Assembly: GCA_022072415.1 (NCBI GenBank)
Contig: JAJVHW010000125.1
Span: 1-41,788 of the forward strand
DNA length: 41,788 bases
Direction: 5' to 3'
Origin: Planctomycetota bacterium
GTDB lineage: Bacteria > Planctomycetota > JAJSAM01 > JAJVHW01
Below the pieces are notes generated by a model, which had not been told where the DNA came from, ran no database searches, and was given only the letters and a program-made list of their open reading frames with translations. The position numbers were made by a program, and so were the translations under genes. The first letter of the stretch is position 1; each line of letters starts with the position of its first letter. Positions 31,399-38,493 of the stretch are shown piece after piece.

Positions 31399-34248
31399 TC
31401 AGAGGTTGAACTGGAAGTGCGTCGTGAGGCTCTCGACGTGCGGCGTCGGATCGGTGCGCGCGTGGAAGTCGTCGAGCTGGAACGTGATGCGGAACCGGAT
31501 GAACCGGAAGCCGCGTCCGTTCAGCGCCGTGACCGGGAAGCCGGAGAACTCGGAACCGTTGGCCGTGGGGCTCCACCCGGCGGGCTGGAAGGCGCCGCCC
31601 GGCTTGTTCGTGCGGTCGTGGATCTTGATCGGGATCCACGGCGACGTCTGGTTCGCGTCGGTCGTGTTCTGGAAGCTGTCGAGGTAGGTCGTGTCGGGCG
31701 TGTCGAACACGAGCTGGCTCTCGCGCGTCATCTGGCACTCGACCAGGATGGCGTCGTTCGCCGTCGGGTTCGTCACGATGTCCGCGTTCGTCCAGGGGAG
31801 GACGCGCGGGTCCTGCACGCCGAGGTCCGCCCACTTCGAGTACACGAAGGACGGGACGCCGCCGCCGACCGGATCGAAGACGCCCTGCGTGCCGTTCGGC
31901 AGCGCGACGCCGCCCGCCGGGTCCTCGGTGCGGAGGAAGCCCGCGCCGCCCGCGCCGCCCGCCCCGCCGTACGCGCCCGCCAGCGCGCCGCCCGCCCCGC
32001 CGTTCAGCTCGAACGACGCAGCCGGGTTGGCGATGTTGAAGCCGGACGTGCTGCGGAGCAGGATCGAACCGCCCGAGCCGCCGCCGCCGCCGCCCGCGGC
32101 GCCGCCGCTGTACGGGTGCGGGAAGCCCGCGCCGCCCGCGCCGCCGTTGCAGCGGATGCGGCCGGTGGAGCCGATGCGGATCACGCGGGCCGTCTGGATC
32201 AGGATCGCGCCGCCGCCGCCTCCGCCGCCCGCGCCCATCGTGTAGTTGCCGTAGCTGCCGACGGCCCACGTGTTCGATCCGTGGCCGCCGGAGCCGCCGC
32301 CCGATCCGCCGGGGAGCGGCGTGAGCGTGGTGTTGGTCGACGCCGCGCCGCCGCGGCCGAGCGCGCCGTTCCAGGAAGCATAGGACGGGTACGAACCCGC
32401 CGTGCCGTCACGGCCGGCCAGGCGCTGGCCGCCGCCGCCGCCGCCGCCGCCGTACGCATATGCGTACGTGCCGGTCGGCTGGAAGCCGCCGAGACCGCCG
32501 AAGCCGCCGAACGTGCTCGGAGCCGCGCCGTCGGAGTCGCCGCCGCGGTTGCCCGTGTTGCCCTGCTGACCGTTCGTGGACGGGAAGAGGTGGCTGCCGT
32601 TGCCTCCCGCGCCGCCGCCGGGGCCGCCGGCGCCGCCGCGCGGCGTGTTCGACGAGGACGGCAGGCTGGACGAGTTCGAGCCCTGCGAGCCGGGACGACC
32701 GCTCGCGTCGATCACGCCGTCGAGCGTGAAGTCGATCGCCTTGATCGTGGCCGGACGCGTCCCGGTCAGGGTGATCGTGACGCCGTTCGGGATCGAGACG
32801 TTCCGGAAGTTGATGACGTTGCCGGGGTACGTGTCGGTGTTGATCGACGTGTTCGCTGTCGGCGCGAAGTCGCCGTTCGCCGCGGAGCCGCCGGCGATCG
32901 TGTTGATGGCCGAAGCCGCGTCGGGGATTCCCGCGTCCCACTCGCCGGTGGAGAGCTTCCCGTCATAGAGGCCGTCGGTCTTCAGGAACTCCACCACGAG
33001 CTCGGCGTTGGTGACCGGCTCGTCGCGCGTGGTGAAGATCACCATCACGCGCGGATCGAACTCCTCGGGGTGGGCGTCGCCGAGGGCGAGGATGTTCGCC
33101 TTCAACGTGCCGCGCGACGCGGCGTCGGACGGCCAGTCGCCGATCAGCGCGGGCGCCGGGTCGGGGAGCTGCGCCGCCGGCACGCCCGGAAGGGCCGCGC
33201 GCTGGCTGACGAGGAAGTCGTAGATCTGGCGCAGGCGCTCGCGGCTGCGGTTCGCCTTGAAGTCGTACTGCTCCGTCAGGTCGCGCACGTTCTTCGAGAT
33301 GCGGAGCACGTACGTGCCCTGGTCCGAGAGCGCAAACCGCGGACGGAACTGCAGCAGCGTGGTCTGGAAGTTCTGCTCGACGAACACCGAACCCGGCACC
33401 GGACGCCGGAGGACCGGCGCGCCGCTGCGCGCGACGACCGTGAGCTCCACGTTGCCCTGGACGCGGGCCGTGGAGGGCGAGAGCGGGATCTTCGTACAGA
33501 ACACCGACACGCCGATGTCGTTCGGGACGCCGCGGGTGCCCCCGAACGTGACGTACTGGGACGCCGCGGTCGGGAACGCGTCGGCGGGGTTCGCGAACGC
33601 GGCCTCGGGGGGAGGCGCGTCGGCGAAGGTCTTCGTCGTGTACTGCGTGTCGGGGCTCAGCGCGGCGGCCGTGGAGAAGTTCGAGAAGTAGTTGGTGCGC
33701 AGCGGCTTTCCGCGGGTGGAGCGGATCGTGGTGACCGCGGGCTTGCCGACGTAGAAGACCTGGTACTGCTTCGACGGCTGGAACGCGGCGTTGTCGCCCG
33801 CGTTGTCGAGGGCCGTGCCCTCCATGTAGAAGTTGCCCGTGCCGGGATCGCGGAGGTGTCCCGGGAGGCGCGGGAAGAAGCGGACCACGCTTCCCGCGAC
33901 CTGGTACGTGCCGGCGACCTGGATCGTGTAGCCGGTCCCCGTCGCGTTGGCCTCGCGGACGTAGAGCGTGGCCGGACCGATCGAGGTCGGGTCCACCGGA
34001 GCGCTGAACTTCGCCTCGATGATCTGGTTGCACGGCACGTCCGCCGTGAAGCCGACGTTGATCGCGAGCGGAATGAAGCTCCCCGCCCTGGCGGCCTCGG
34101 CCTCCCTCGGAGCGAGCGCCGCCGCGGCGACCGCCGCGACCGCGCACCCGCCGAGGGCCTTCACGGTGAAGGCGTTCCTGCCGAGGACGTTCAGCACGGA
34201 CGCCGGGCCTCGGCCCGAGTTGGATCGACCGGTCTTCTGTCCGTTCAT
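31399..34248 (-). CDS. Large secreted glycine-rich protein with Ig-like N-terminus
   Basis: The 949-residue protein starts at an ATG with GAGGAG upstream; the track's longer ORF reads through the leader. Residues 25-55 form a signal peptide (AFTVKALGGCAVAAVAAAALAPREAEA). The first 400 residues look like bacterial Ig-like (SbsA/Big_5-type) domains, for example FTADVPCNQIIEAKFSAPVDPTSI and GAPVLRRPVPGSVFVEQNF. A low-complexity Gly-rich region follows (GGAGGPGGGAGGNGS, YGGGGGGGG, TMGAGGGGGGGAILIQTARVIRI). The last 120 residues look like a folded C-terminal domain. The Gly-rich loops with AILIQTARVIRI and SIGGxGxI-like strands suggest a beta-helix or beta-roll. No catalytic motif is visible. It is probably cell-surface or extracellular; function unknown. 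Confidence 0.8.
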   Translation of the reverse strand: MNGQKTGRSNSGRGPASVLNVLGRNAFTVKALGGCAVAAVAAAALAPREAEAARAGSFIPLAINVGFTADVPCNQIIEAKFSAPVDPTSIGPATLYVREANATGTGYTIQVAGTYQVAGSVVRFFPRLPGHLRDPGTGNFYMEGTALDNAGDNAAFQPSKQYQVFYVGKPAVTTIRSTRGKPLRTNYFSNFSTAAALSPDTQYTTKTFADAPPPEAAFANPADAFPTAASQYVTFGGTRGVPNDIGVSVFCTKIPLSPSTARVQGNVELTVVARSGAPVLRRPVPGSVFVEQNFQTTLLQFRPRFALSDQGTYVLRISKNVRDLTEQYDFKANRSRERLRQIYDFLVSQRAALPGVPAAQLPDPAPALIGDWPSDAASRGTLKANILALGDAHPEEFDPRVMVIFTTRDEPVTNAELVVEFLKTDGLYDGKLSTGEWDAGIPDAASAINTIAGGSAANGDFAPTANTSINTDTYPGNVINFRNVSIPNGVTITLTGTRPATIKAIDFTLDGVIDASGRPGSQGSNSSSLPSSSNTPRGGAGGPGGGAGGNGSHLFPSTNGQQGNTGNRGGDSDGAAPSTFGGFGGLGGFQPTGTYAYAYGGGGGGGGQRLAGRDGTAGSYPSYASWNGALGRGGAASTNTTLTPLPGGSGGGSGGHGSNTWAVGSYGNYTMGAGGGGGGGAILIQTARVIRIGSTGRIRCNGGAGGAGFPHPYSGGAAGGGGGGSGGSILLRSTSGFNIANPAASFELNGGAGGALAGAYGGAGGAGGAGFLRTEDPAGGVALPNGTQGVFDPVGGGVPSFVYSKWADLGVQDPRVLPWTNADIVTNPTANDAILVECQMTRESQLVFDTPDTTYLDSFQNTTDANQTSPWIPIKIHDRTNKPGGAFQPAGWSPTANGSEFSGFPVTALNGRGFRFIRFRITFQLDDFHARTDPTPHVESLTTHFQFNL

Positions 34249-34403
34249 CGTGTCGCTCCTCACGCTCTGCTGCGCCGTCGCAGCTTCCAGGTGCACGCCT
34301 TCGCCTCGACGCACGACGCCCCGGCGCCGGACACGGTCCGGAGTCACCGAAGACGGAACGCACCAAGGCGGAAGGTGATGCACCTTCCGGAATGTTGCCT
34401 GCG

Positions 34404-34434
34404 AGTGTACCCCGCAGGCTCGGGGATGCTACAA
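34404..34434 (-). promoter_or_regulatory. Putative promoter of the glycine-rich gene
   Basis: TACACT (34404-34409, minus strand) is shared with the promoter of the Ig-like/propeller gene at 40805. Upstream TTGTAG (34429-34434) is a possible -35 box, but the 19-bp spacer is long. The predicted leader is about 150 bases. Confidence 0.35.
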
Positions 34435-34500
34435 GCAACCCGCTTGCCGTCCATCCGAGGAGACGCTTCCGGGCCTGCGGGCGGTGCTTCTCCAGGCGTT

Positions 34501-34518
34501 CGAGCCTGATCAGGCTCG
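34501..34518. promoter_or_regulatory. Perfect 18-bp palindrome, possible operator
   Basis: CGAGCCTGATCAGGCTCG is fully self-complementary. It lies between divergent promoters, about 90 bases upstream of the predicted glycine-rich promoter. Regulator binding is a guess based on symmetry alone. Confidence 0.35.
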
Positions 34519-34917
34519 CCCGACCGCCCCGTCCGTGCGCTTTCGCACGGCCCTTTCGAGCGCCGACAGCCTCCGGGCGTCGCCCGAGGGGCGCCGGAAA
34601 CCCACACCTCCACCGACGGGGCAGGTGGGCCCGACCGCGCGCGCGGCCCCCGTGTGCGGCCCGTTCGTGCCGCGCGCTTGCGCAACTCGCGTGCGCCGCC
34701 TCTTCCCTCCCCTTCGGCGGCTCCGGCGGAGCGCGCGCTCGAACTACTTGACCGCTCGATACCCGACGCGAGAATGCGGGGCTTCGCCCATGGTCCGGAT
34801 GCGTGTTCCAGCGCGGTCCGGACCCGCGCGCCGGGCCGGTCCCCGAGGGACCGTGCACCGACGCGGGGCGGCGACGGTACCAGACACAGAGCCCGTGGGT
34901 GCACGGCAGGAGATCGC

Positions 34918-36228
34918 ATGACGCAGGCTTCGGTGGACGTGCTCGGCGCGGTGACCAGGGACGGGACCAGCGCCGCGGAGCTCATGGCCGCGCGACGCGC
35001 GGCCGCCCGGGACGGCGACTCCCGCCGGAAGCTCGCGCAGCACGTCGCGTCCCTTCCGATGGACCCGAAGGGCGCGTCGGCCGCGAAGCGCGGGATCGCG
35101 TGCTTCGTCCTCGGGCGCGACGCCCAGGCCGCCGAGTTCCTCGCGCACGCCGGCACGAAGCCCGCGCGCGCCGCGCGGGTGCGCGCGCTCGTGTCCACCG
35201 GCCGTCCGGCCGAAGCCGCGCGCGTCGCGGAGGAAGTGTCCGACGATCCCGTCGCCGCCGCGGCGGCCGGGGACGCGTGGGCCGACCTCGGCGACTCCGA
35301 CAAGGTGCGCGCGGCCGCGGCCGTCGTCGCGAAGTCGGGCGACGACGCGGAAGCCACGTACCTGAAGGGCCGCGCGGCCGAGATCGACGGCGAGCGCAAG
35401 GCCGCGATGGACGCGTTCGAGAAGGCCGGCGCCGCCGGCCACTGCCGCGCGAACTTCCGCCGCGCCCGGATGGAGTACGCCTTCGGCGACGAGGAGACCG
35501 CGCTGGAGTTCTTCCGCAAGGCCTGCGACGGCGACGACGTCCCCACGAACGCGCTGATCGGCCTCGGCACCGTGTACGAGGACCGCGGCGAGTTCACGAA
35601 GGCGCGCGAGTGCTACCGCCGCGTGCTCGAGAACGACCCGGTGAACCCCCGCGCGCGGCTGTTCGACAAGGACGCCGCCGCCGCGCAGAACATGTACTAC
35701 GACGAGGACATCGAGCGCCGCGCCGACAAGCGCGCCGCGGTCCTCCGCCTCCCCGTCACCGACTTCGAGCTGTCGGTCCGGAGCCGCAACTGCCTCGCGA
35801 AGATGGGCGTCCGCACGCTGGGCGACCTCGTGCAGCGCACGGAGGCGGAGCTCCTCTCCTACAAGAACTTCGGCGAGACGTCGCTCCAGGAGATCAAGGA
35901 CATCCTCGCCCAGAAGGGCCTGCGACTCGGCATGGGCAAGGACGACCTCGCGGCGGACTTCGACGCGCGCCAGTTCATGGAGGGCATCGGCGGCAACGAC
36001 GCCGACCGGAAGAAGTCGCTCGCGAAGCCGCTGTCGGACCTCGAGCTCTCGGTCCGCAGCCGGCACTGCATGAACGTGCTCGGGCTGAAGACCGTCGCGG
36101 AGCTCGTCTCGAAGTCCGAGGCGGAGCTGATGACGATCAAGAACTTCGGCCAGACGAGCCTGAACGAGGTGAAGCAGAAGCTCGCGGAGCTCGGCCTCAC
36201 GCTCGCTCCGTCGGCGCCGGTGAAGTAG
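34918..36228 (+). CDS. TPR protein with two RNAP alpha-CTD-like C-terminal modules
   Basis: The 436-residue protein starts at an ATG after AGGAG. Residues 1-270 are helical TPR-like repeats ([58 protein letters not shown]). Residues about 280-342 and 370-432 each resemble the RNA polymerase alpha C-terminal domain: [19 protein letters not shown]...[19 protein letters not shown] and [19 protein letters not shown]...[19 protein letters not shown]. Of the E. coli DNA-contact residues, Arg265, Cys269, Gly296 and Ser299 are kept in both; Lys298 is Thr in both; Asn268 is kept in the first and His in the second. It lies eight bases before ruvA. A transcription-linked adaptor is inferred; no activity is known. 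Confidence 0.85.
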   Translation: MTQASVDVLGAVTRDGTSAAELMAARRAAARDGDSRRKLAQHVASLPMDPKGASAAKRGIACFVLGRDAQAAEFLAHAGTKPARAARVRALVSTGRPAEAARVAEEVSDDPVAAAAAGDAWADLGDSDKVRAAAAVVAKSGDDAEATYLKGRAAEIDGERKAAMDAFEKAGAAGHCRANFRRARMEYAFGDEETALEFFRKACDGDDVPTNALIGLGTVYEDRGEFTKARECYRRVLENDPVNPRARLFDKDAAAAQNMYYDEDIERRADKRAAVLRLPVTDFELSVRSRNCLAKMGVRTLGDLVQRTEAELLSYKNFGETSLQEIKDILAQKGLRLGMGKDDLAADFDARQFMEGIGGNDADRKKSLAKPLSDLELSVRSRHCMNVLGLKTVAELVSKSEAELMTIKNFGQTSLNEVKQKLAELGLTLAPSAPVK

Positions 36229-36235
36229 CCCCGGC

Positions 36236-36817
36236 GTGTACGAGCACGTCCGCGGACGGCTCGAGCGGAAGTCCCCCTCCGAGGCGGTGGTGGACGCCGG
36301 CGGCGTCGGCTACCGCCTGCAGATCCCGCTGACGACGTACGAGCGGCTTCCCGCCGCAGGCACGGAAGTCCGCCTCTGGGCGGAGCTCGTCGTCCGCGAG
36401 GACGCGCACCGCCTCTTCGGGTTCGCGACCGAGGCGGAGCGCGCCTTCTTCCTCGCGCTGCAGACGGTCAGCGGCGTGGGGCCGTCGCTCGCGCTCTCCG
36501 TCGTGTCCGCCATCTCCGCGGCGGACTTCCGCCGGGCCGTCGAGGACGGAGACGCCGCGCGGCTCCGGAAGGTCCGCGGCATCGGGAAGAAGCTCGCGGA
36601 CCGGCTCGTGGTCGAGATGCGCGACCGCGTCTCCGACCTGCTCCCCGCGCCCGACGACTCGGGTGCGGACCGCGTCACGAGGGACGCGCTCATGGCGCTC
36701 GAGGCGCTCGGATTCCCGCGCGAGGACGCCGCCGCGGCGGTGCGCGCATGCCGGGAGGAGCAGGGACCGGCGAGGGACCCGGGCGACCTCGTCCGGCAGG
36801 CGCTCCGCCGGCTGTGA
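36236..36817 (+). CDS. ruvA: Holliday-junction DNA-binding protein RuvA
   Basis: The 193-residue protein matches RuvA. The OB-fold domain I begins MYEHVRGRLERKSPSEAVVDAGGVGYRLQIP. The helix-hairpin-helix domain II follows (ALQTVSGVGPSLALSVVSA, RKVRGIGKKLADRLVVEM). A flexible linker leads to the C-terminal domain III that binds RuvB (DALMALEALGFPREDAAAAVRAC). It grips Holliday junctions and loads the RuvB motor. The GTG start is eight bases after the TPR/alpha-CTD gene stop, implying co-transcription. No ruvB or ruvC is seen in the window, so they must lie elsewhere. Confidence 0.93.
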   Translation: MYEHVRGRLERKSPSEAVVDAGGVGYRLQIPLTTYERLPAAGTEVRLWAELVVREDAHRLFGFATEAERAFFLALQTVSGVGPSLALSVVSAISAADFRRAVEDGDAARLRKVRGIGKKLADRLVVEMRDRVSDLLPAPDDSGADRVTRDALMALEALGFPREDAAAAVRACREEQGPARDPGDLVRQALRRL

Positions 36818-36828
36818 CCGCGCGCCTC

Positions 36829-36858
36829 GAACGGATCCAAGCGCTCGGGATCCGGTTC
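36829..36858. terminator. Convergent terminator hairpin between ruvA and asnS
   Basis: GAACGGATCC (36829-36838) pairs with GGATCCGGTTC (36848-36858) with one bulged base. It lies 12 bases from each of the two facing stop codons and could serve both strands. No clear T-run. Confidence 0.55.
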
Positions 36859-36869
36859 GCGACACCCTC

Positions 36870-38183
36870 TCAGGGATAGATGCGGTAGAGCGTCCGCGAG
36901 AACGGGATCGCCTCGCGCACGTGGGAGAGGCCGGTGATCCAGAGCACGGCGCGCTCGATCCCCATGCCGAAGCCCGAGTGCGGCACGCTGCCGTACTTCC
37001 GGAGGTCGAGGTACCAGCGGTAGTTCCCGGCGTCGAGTCCGTGCTCCTCGAGGCGGCGGCGGAGCAGGGCCTCGTCGAAGATGCGCTGGCTCCCGCCGAT
37101 GATCTCGCCGAAGCCCGGGGCGAGCATGTCGGCGCAGAGCACGACCTCGGGACGCGCGGGGTCGGGCTGCATGTAGAACGCCTTGATCGCGGCGGGGTAC
37201 CGCTCGACGAACACCGGACGGTCGAATTGGTTCGAGAGGAACACCTCGTGCGGCGCCCCGAGGTCCTCTCCCCACGAGAGCGCGGGCATCTCCTCGGTGG
37301 CGGCGGCGGCGATCCTGGCCAGCGCGTCGTCGTACGTGATCCGCGGGAAGGGCGGCTTCACGCGCTCCAGCGCGGCGAGGTCGCGCTCGAGCAGCGTCAG
37401 CTCGGCCCGGCGGCGCTCGAGGCACCGCTCCACCACGAAGCTGAACATGCGCTGCTGGAGGTCGAGGTTGCCGTCGTGGTCCACGAACGCCGCTTCAGGC
37501 TCCACCATCCAGAACTCGCAGAGGTGGCGGCGGGTCTTCGACTTCTCCGCCCGGAACGTCGGGCCGAAGCAGTAGACGCGGCCGAGGGACATCATCCCCG
37601 CCTCGACGTAGAGCTGGCCCGTCTGGGCCAGGTACGCCTTCCCGAGGTCGAAGTACTCCGTGGCGAAGAGGTTCGACGTGCCCTCGGCCGCGCACGGCGT
37701 CAGGATCGGCGTGTCGAAGCGGATGAAGCCCTCGTCGTGGAGGAAGTCCATCACGGCGCGCTCGACCTCGTGGCGGATGCGCAGCACCGCGTGCTGGCGC
37801 GAGGAGCGGAGCCAGAGGTGGCGGTGCTCCATCAGGAACGCGTCGCCGTGCTCCTTCGGGGTGATCGGGTAGTCCGGGCTCGCGCCGACGGGACGGAGCG
37901 ACTTCACGCCGAGTTCCACTCCCGAGGGACTCCGAGGATCGGCGCGCACCTCGCCCTCCGCGACCAGGCTCGACTCGATGGTGAGCGCGGACGCCGCGTC
38001 GAACGCGGCGTCGCCGACGTCCGCCTTCGACACGACGCACTGCACGGTGCCCGTGCCGTCGCGCACGACGAGGAACGCGAGCTTGCCCTTCGCGCGATGG
38101 TGCGTCACCCACCCGCCGACGCGCACGGTCGCGCCGATCCGGCGGGGAAGGCTCTCGATCGAGACGAGCGGGGACTCGGACAC
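36870..38183 (-). CDS. asnS: Asparaginyl-tRNA synthetase
   Basis: The 437-residue class IIb synthetase has an N-terminal OB-fold anticodon-binding domain ([32 protein letters not shown]). Motif 2 is [24 protein letters not shown] and motif 3 is [34 protein letters not shown], which fits AsnRS. It starts with GTG after GGAGGAG. With asnB also present, the organism seems able both to make asparagine and to charge tRNA-Asn directly. Whether the indirect GatCAB route also exists cannot be seen here. Confidence 0.94.
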   Translation of the reverse strand: MSESPLVSIESLPRRIGATVRVGGWVTHHRAKGKLAFLVVRDGTGTVQCVVSKADVGDAAFDAASALTIESSLVAEGEVRADPRSPSGVELGVKSLRPVGASPDYPITPKEHGDAFLMEHRHLWLRSSRQHAVLRIRHEVERAVMDFLHDEGFIRFDTPILTPCAAEGTSNLFATEYFDLGKAYLAQTGQLYVEAGMMSLGRVYCFGPTFRAEKSKTRRHLCEFWMVEPEAAFVDHDGNLDLQQRMFSFVVERCLERRRAELTLLERDLAALERVKPPFPRITYDDALARIAAAATEEMPALSWGEDLGAPHEVFLSNQFDRPVFVERYPAAIKAFYMQPDPARPEVVLCADMLAPGFGEIIGGSQRIFDEALLRRRLEEHGLDAGNYRWYLDLRKYGSVPHSGFGMGIERAVLWITGLSHVREAIPFSRTLYRIYP

Positions 38184-38231
38184 GGGGCTCTCCTCCGGCG
38201 CCGACGGCCGGGACGGCGGACTTGCAGGGGA

Positions 38232-38261
38232 AGTCTACGGACCGCGCATCGGTCTGGTGAA
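38232..38261 (-). promoter_or_regulatory. Putative asnS promoter
   Basis: TAGACT (38232-38237, minus strand) lies 48 bases before the GTG start. TTCACC at 38256-38261 is a possible -35 box with an 18-bp spacer. The tandem 14-bp repeats lie just upstream of it. Confidence 0.45.
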
Positions 38262-38286
38262 CGCTCTGCGGGCCGTCGAACGACTG

Positions 38287-38341
38287 GTGTCGGGCGAACG
38301 GTGTCGGACGAGCCGTGTCGGGCGAACGGCTCGGACGAACG
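38287..38341. repeat. Tandem 14-bp repeat upstream of asnS
   Basis: About four imperfect copies of GTGTCGGGCGAACG: 38287-38300, 38301-38314, 38315-38328 and a degenerate 38329-38341, with a weaker remnant beyond. They lie just upstream of the predicted asnS -35 box. Confidence 0.7.
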
Positions 38342-38442
38342 GCGTCGGGGCGGAGGCCCGACGTCTCGAGCGGACACACGGGAACGCGGCTCCGCGGCCC
38401 GGCGGTCACCCCCGCAGGCTGCCGCGCGGGCCTCAAACGGAA

Positions 38443-38468
38443 GCGGGCGGGTGTCGCCACCCGCCCGC
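38443..38468 (-). terminator. Rho-independent terminator of the Ig-like/propeller gene
   Basis: GCGGGCGGGTG pairs perfectly with CACCCGCCCGC (11 bp). On the minus strand the loop is GCGA, a GNRA tetraloop. TTCCGTTTG follows on the transcribed side. It lies 25 bases after the stop. Confidence 0.75.
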
Positions 38469-38493
38469 CGGAGTCACCGAGAGACGTCTGCGG

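Larger units (their letters stand above)
34249..34917. other. 669-bp gene-free region between divergent genes
   Basis: No credible gene is seen; the track ORFs here are arginine-rich shadow frames. It holds the likely promoter and leader of the glycine-rich gene, including a 9-bp hairpin (34369-34389, GGAAGGTG/CACCTTCC) and the -10 box TACACT. It also holds a perfect 18-bp palindrome at 34501-34518, the hairpin CCGTGCG-CTTT-CGCACGG at 34533-34550, and weak promoter-like bases (TTGACC ... GAGAAT, 34748-34775) before the TPR/alpha-CTD gene. I searched for 4.5S, tmRNA and RNase P signatures and saw none. Confidence 0.5.
38184..38493. other. 310-bp gap with asnS promoter and tandem repeats
   Basis: No gene is seen. 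It contains the asnS promoter, a 14-bp tandem repeat and the terminator of the upstream secreted-protein gene, listed separately. Confidence 0.6.

Noticed and set aside
28177-34509. 2110-residue plus-strand ORF across ffh, murA and the glycine-rich gene
   Set aside because: It is antisense to three well-supported genes and has the Arg/His/Val-rich composition of high-GC shadow frames.
34392-34751. 119-residue plus-strand ORF and other short ORFs in the 669-bp gap
   Set aside because: Arg/Pro-rich composition, no Shine-Dalgarno and no domain.
34249-34917. Possible 4.5S, tmRNA or RNase P RNA gene
   Set aside because: Diagnostic conserved segments of these RNAs were looked for and not seen.
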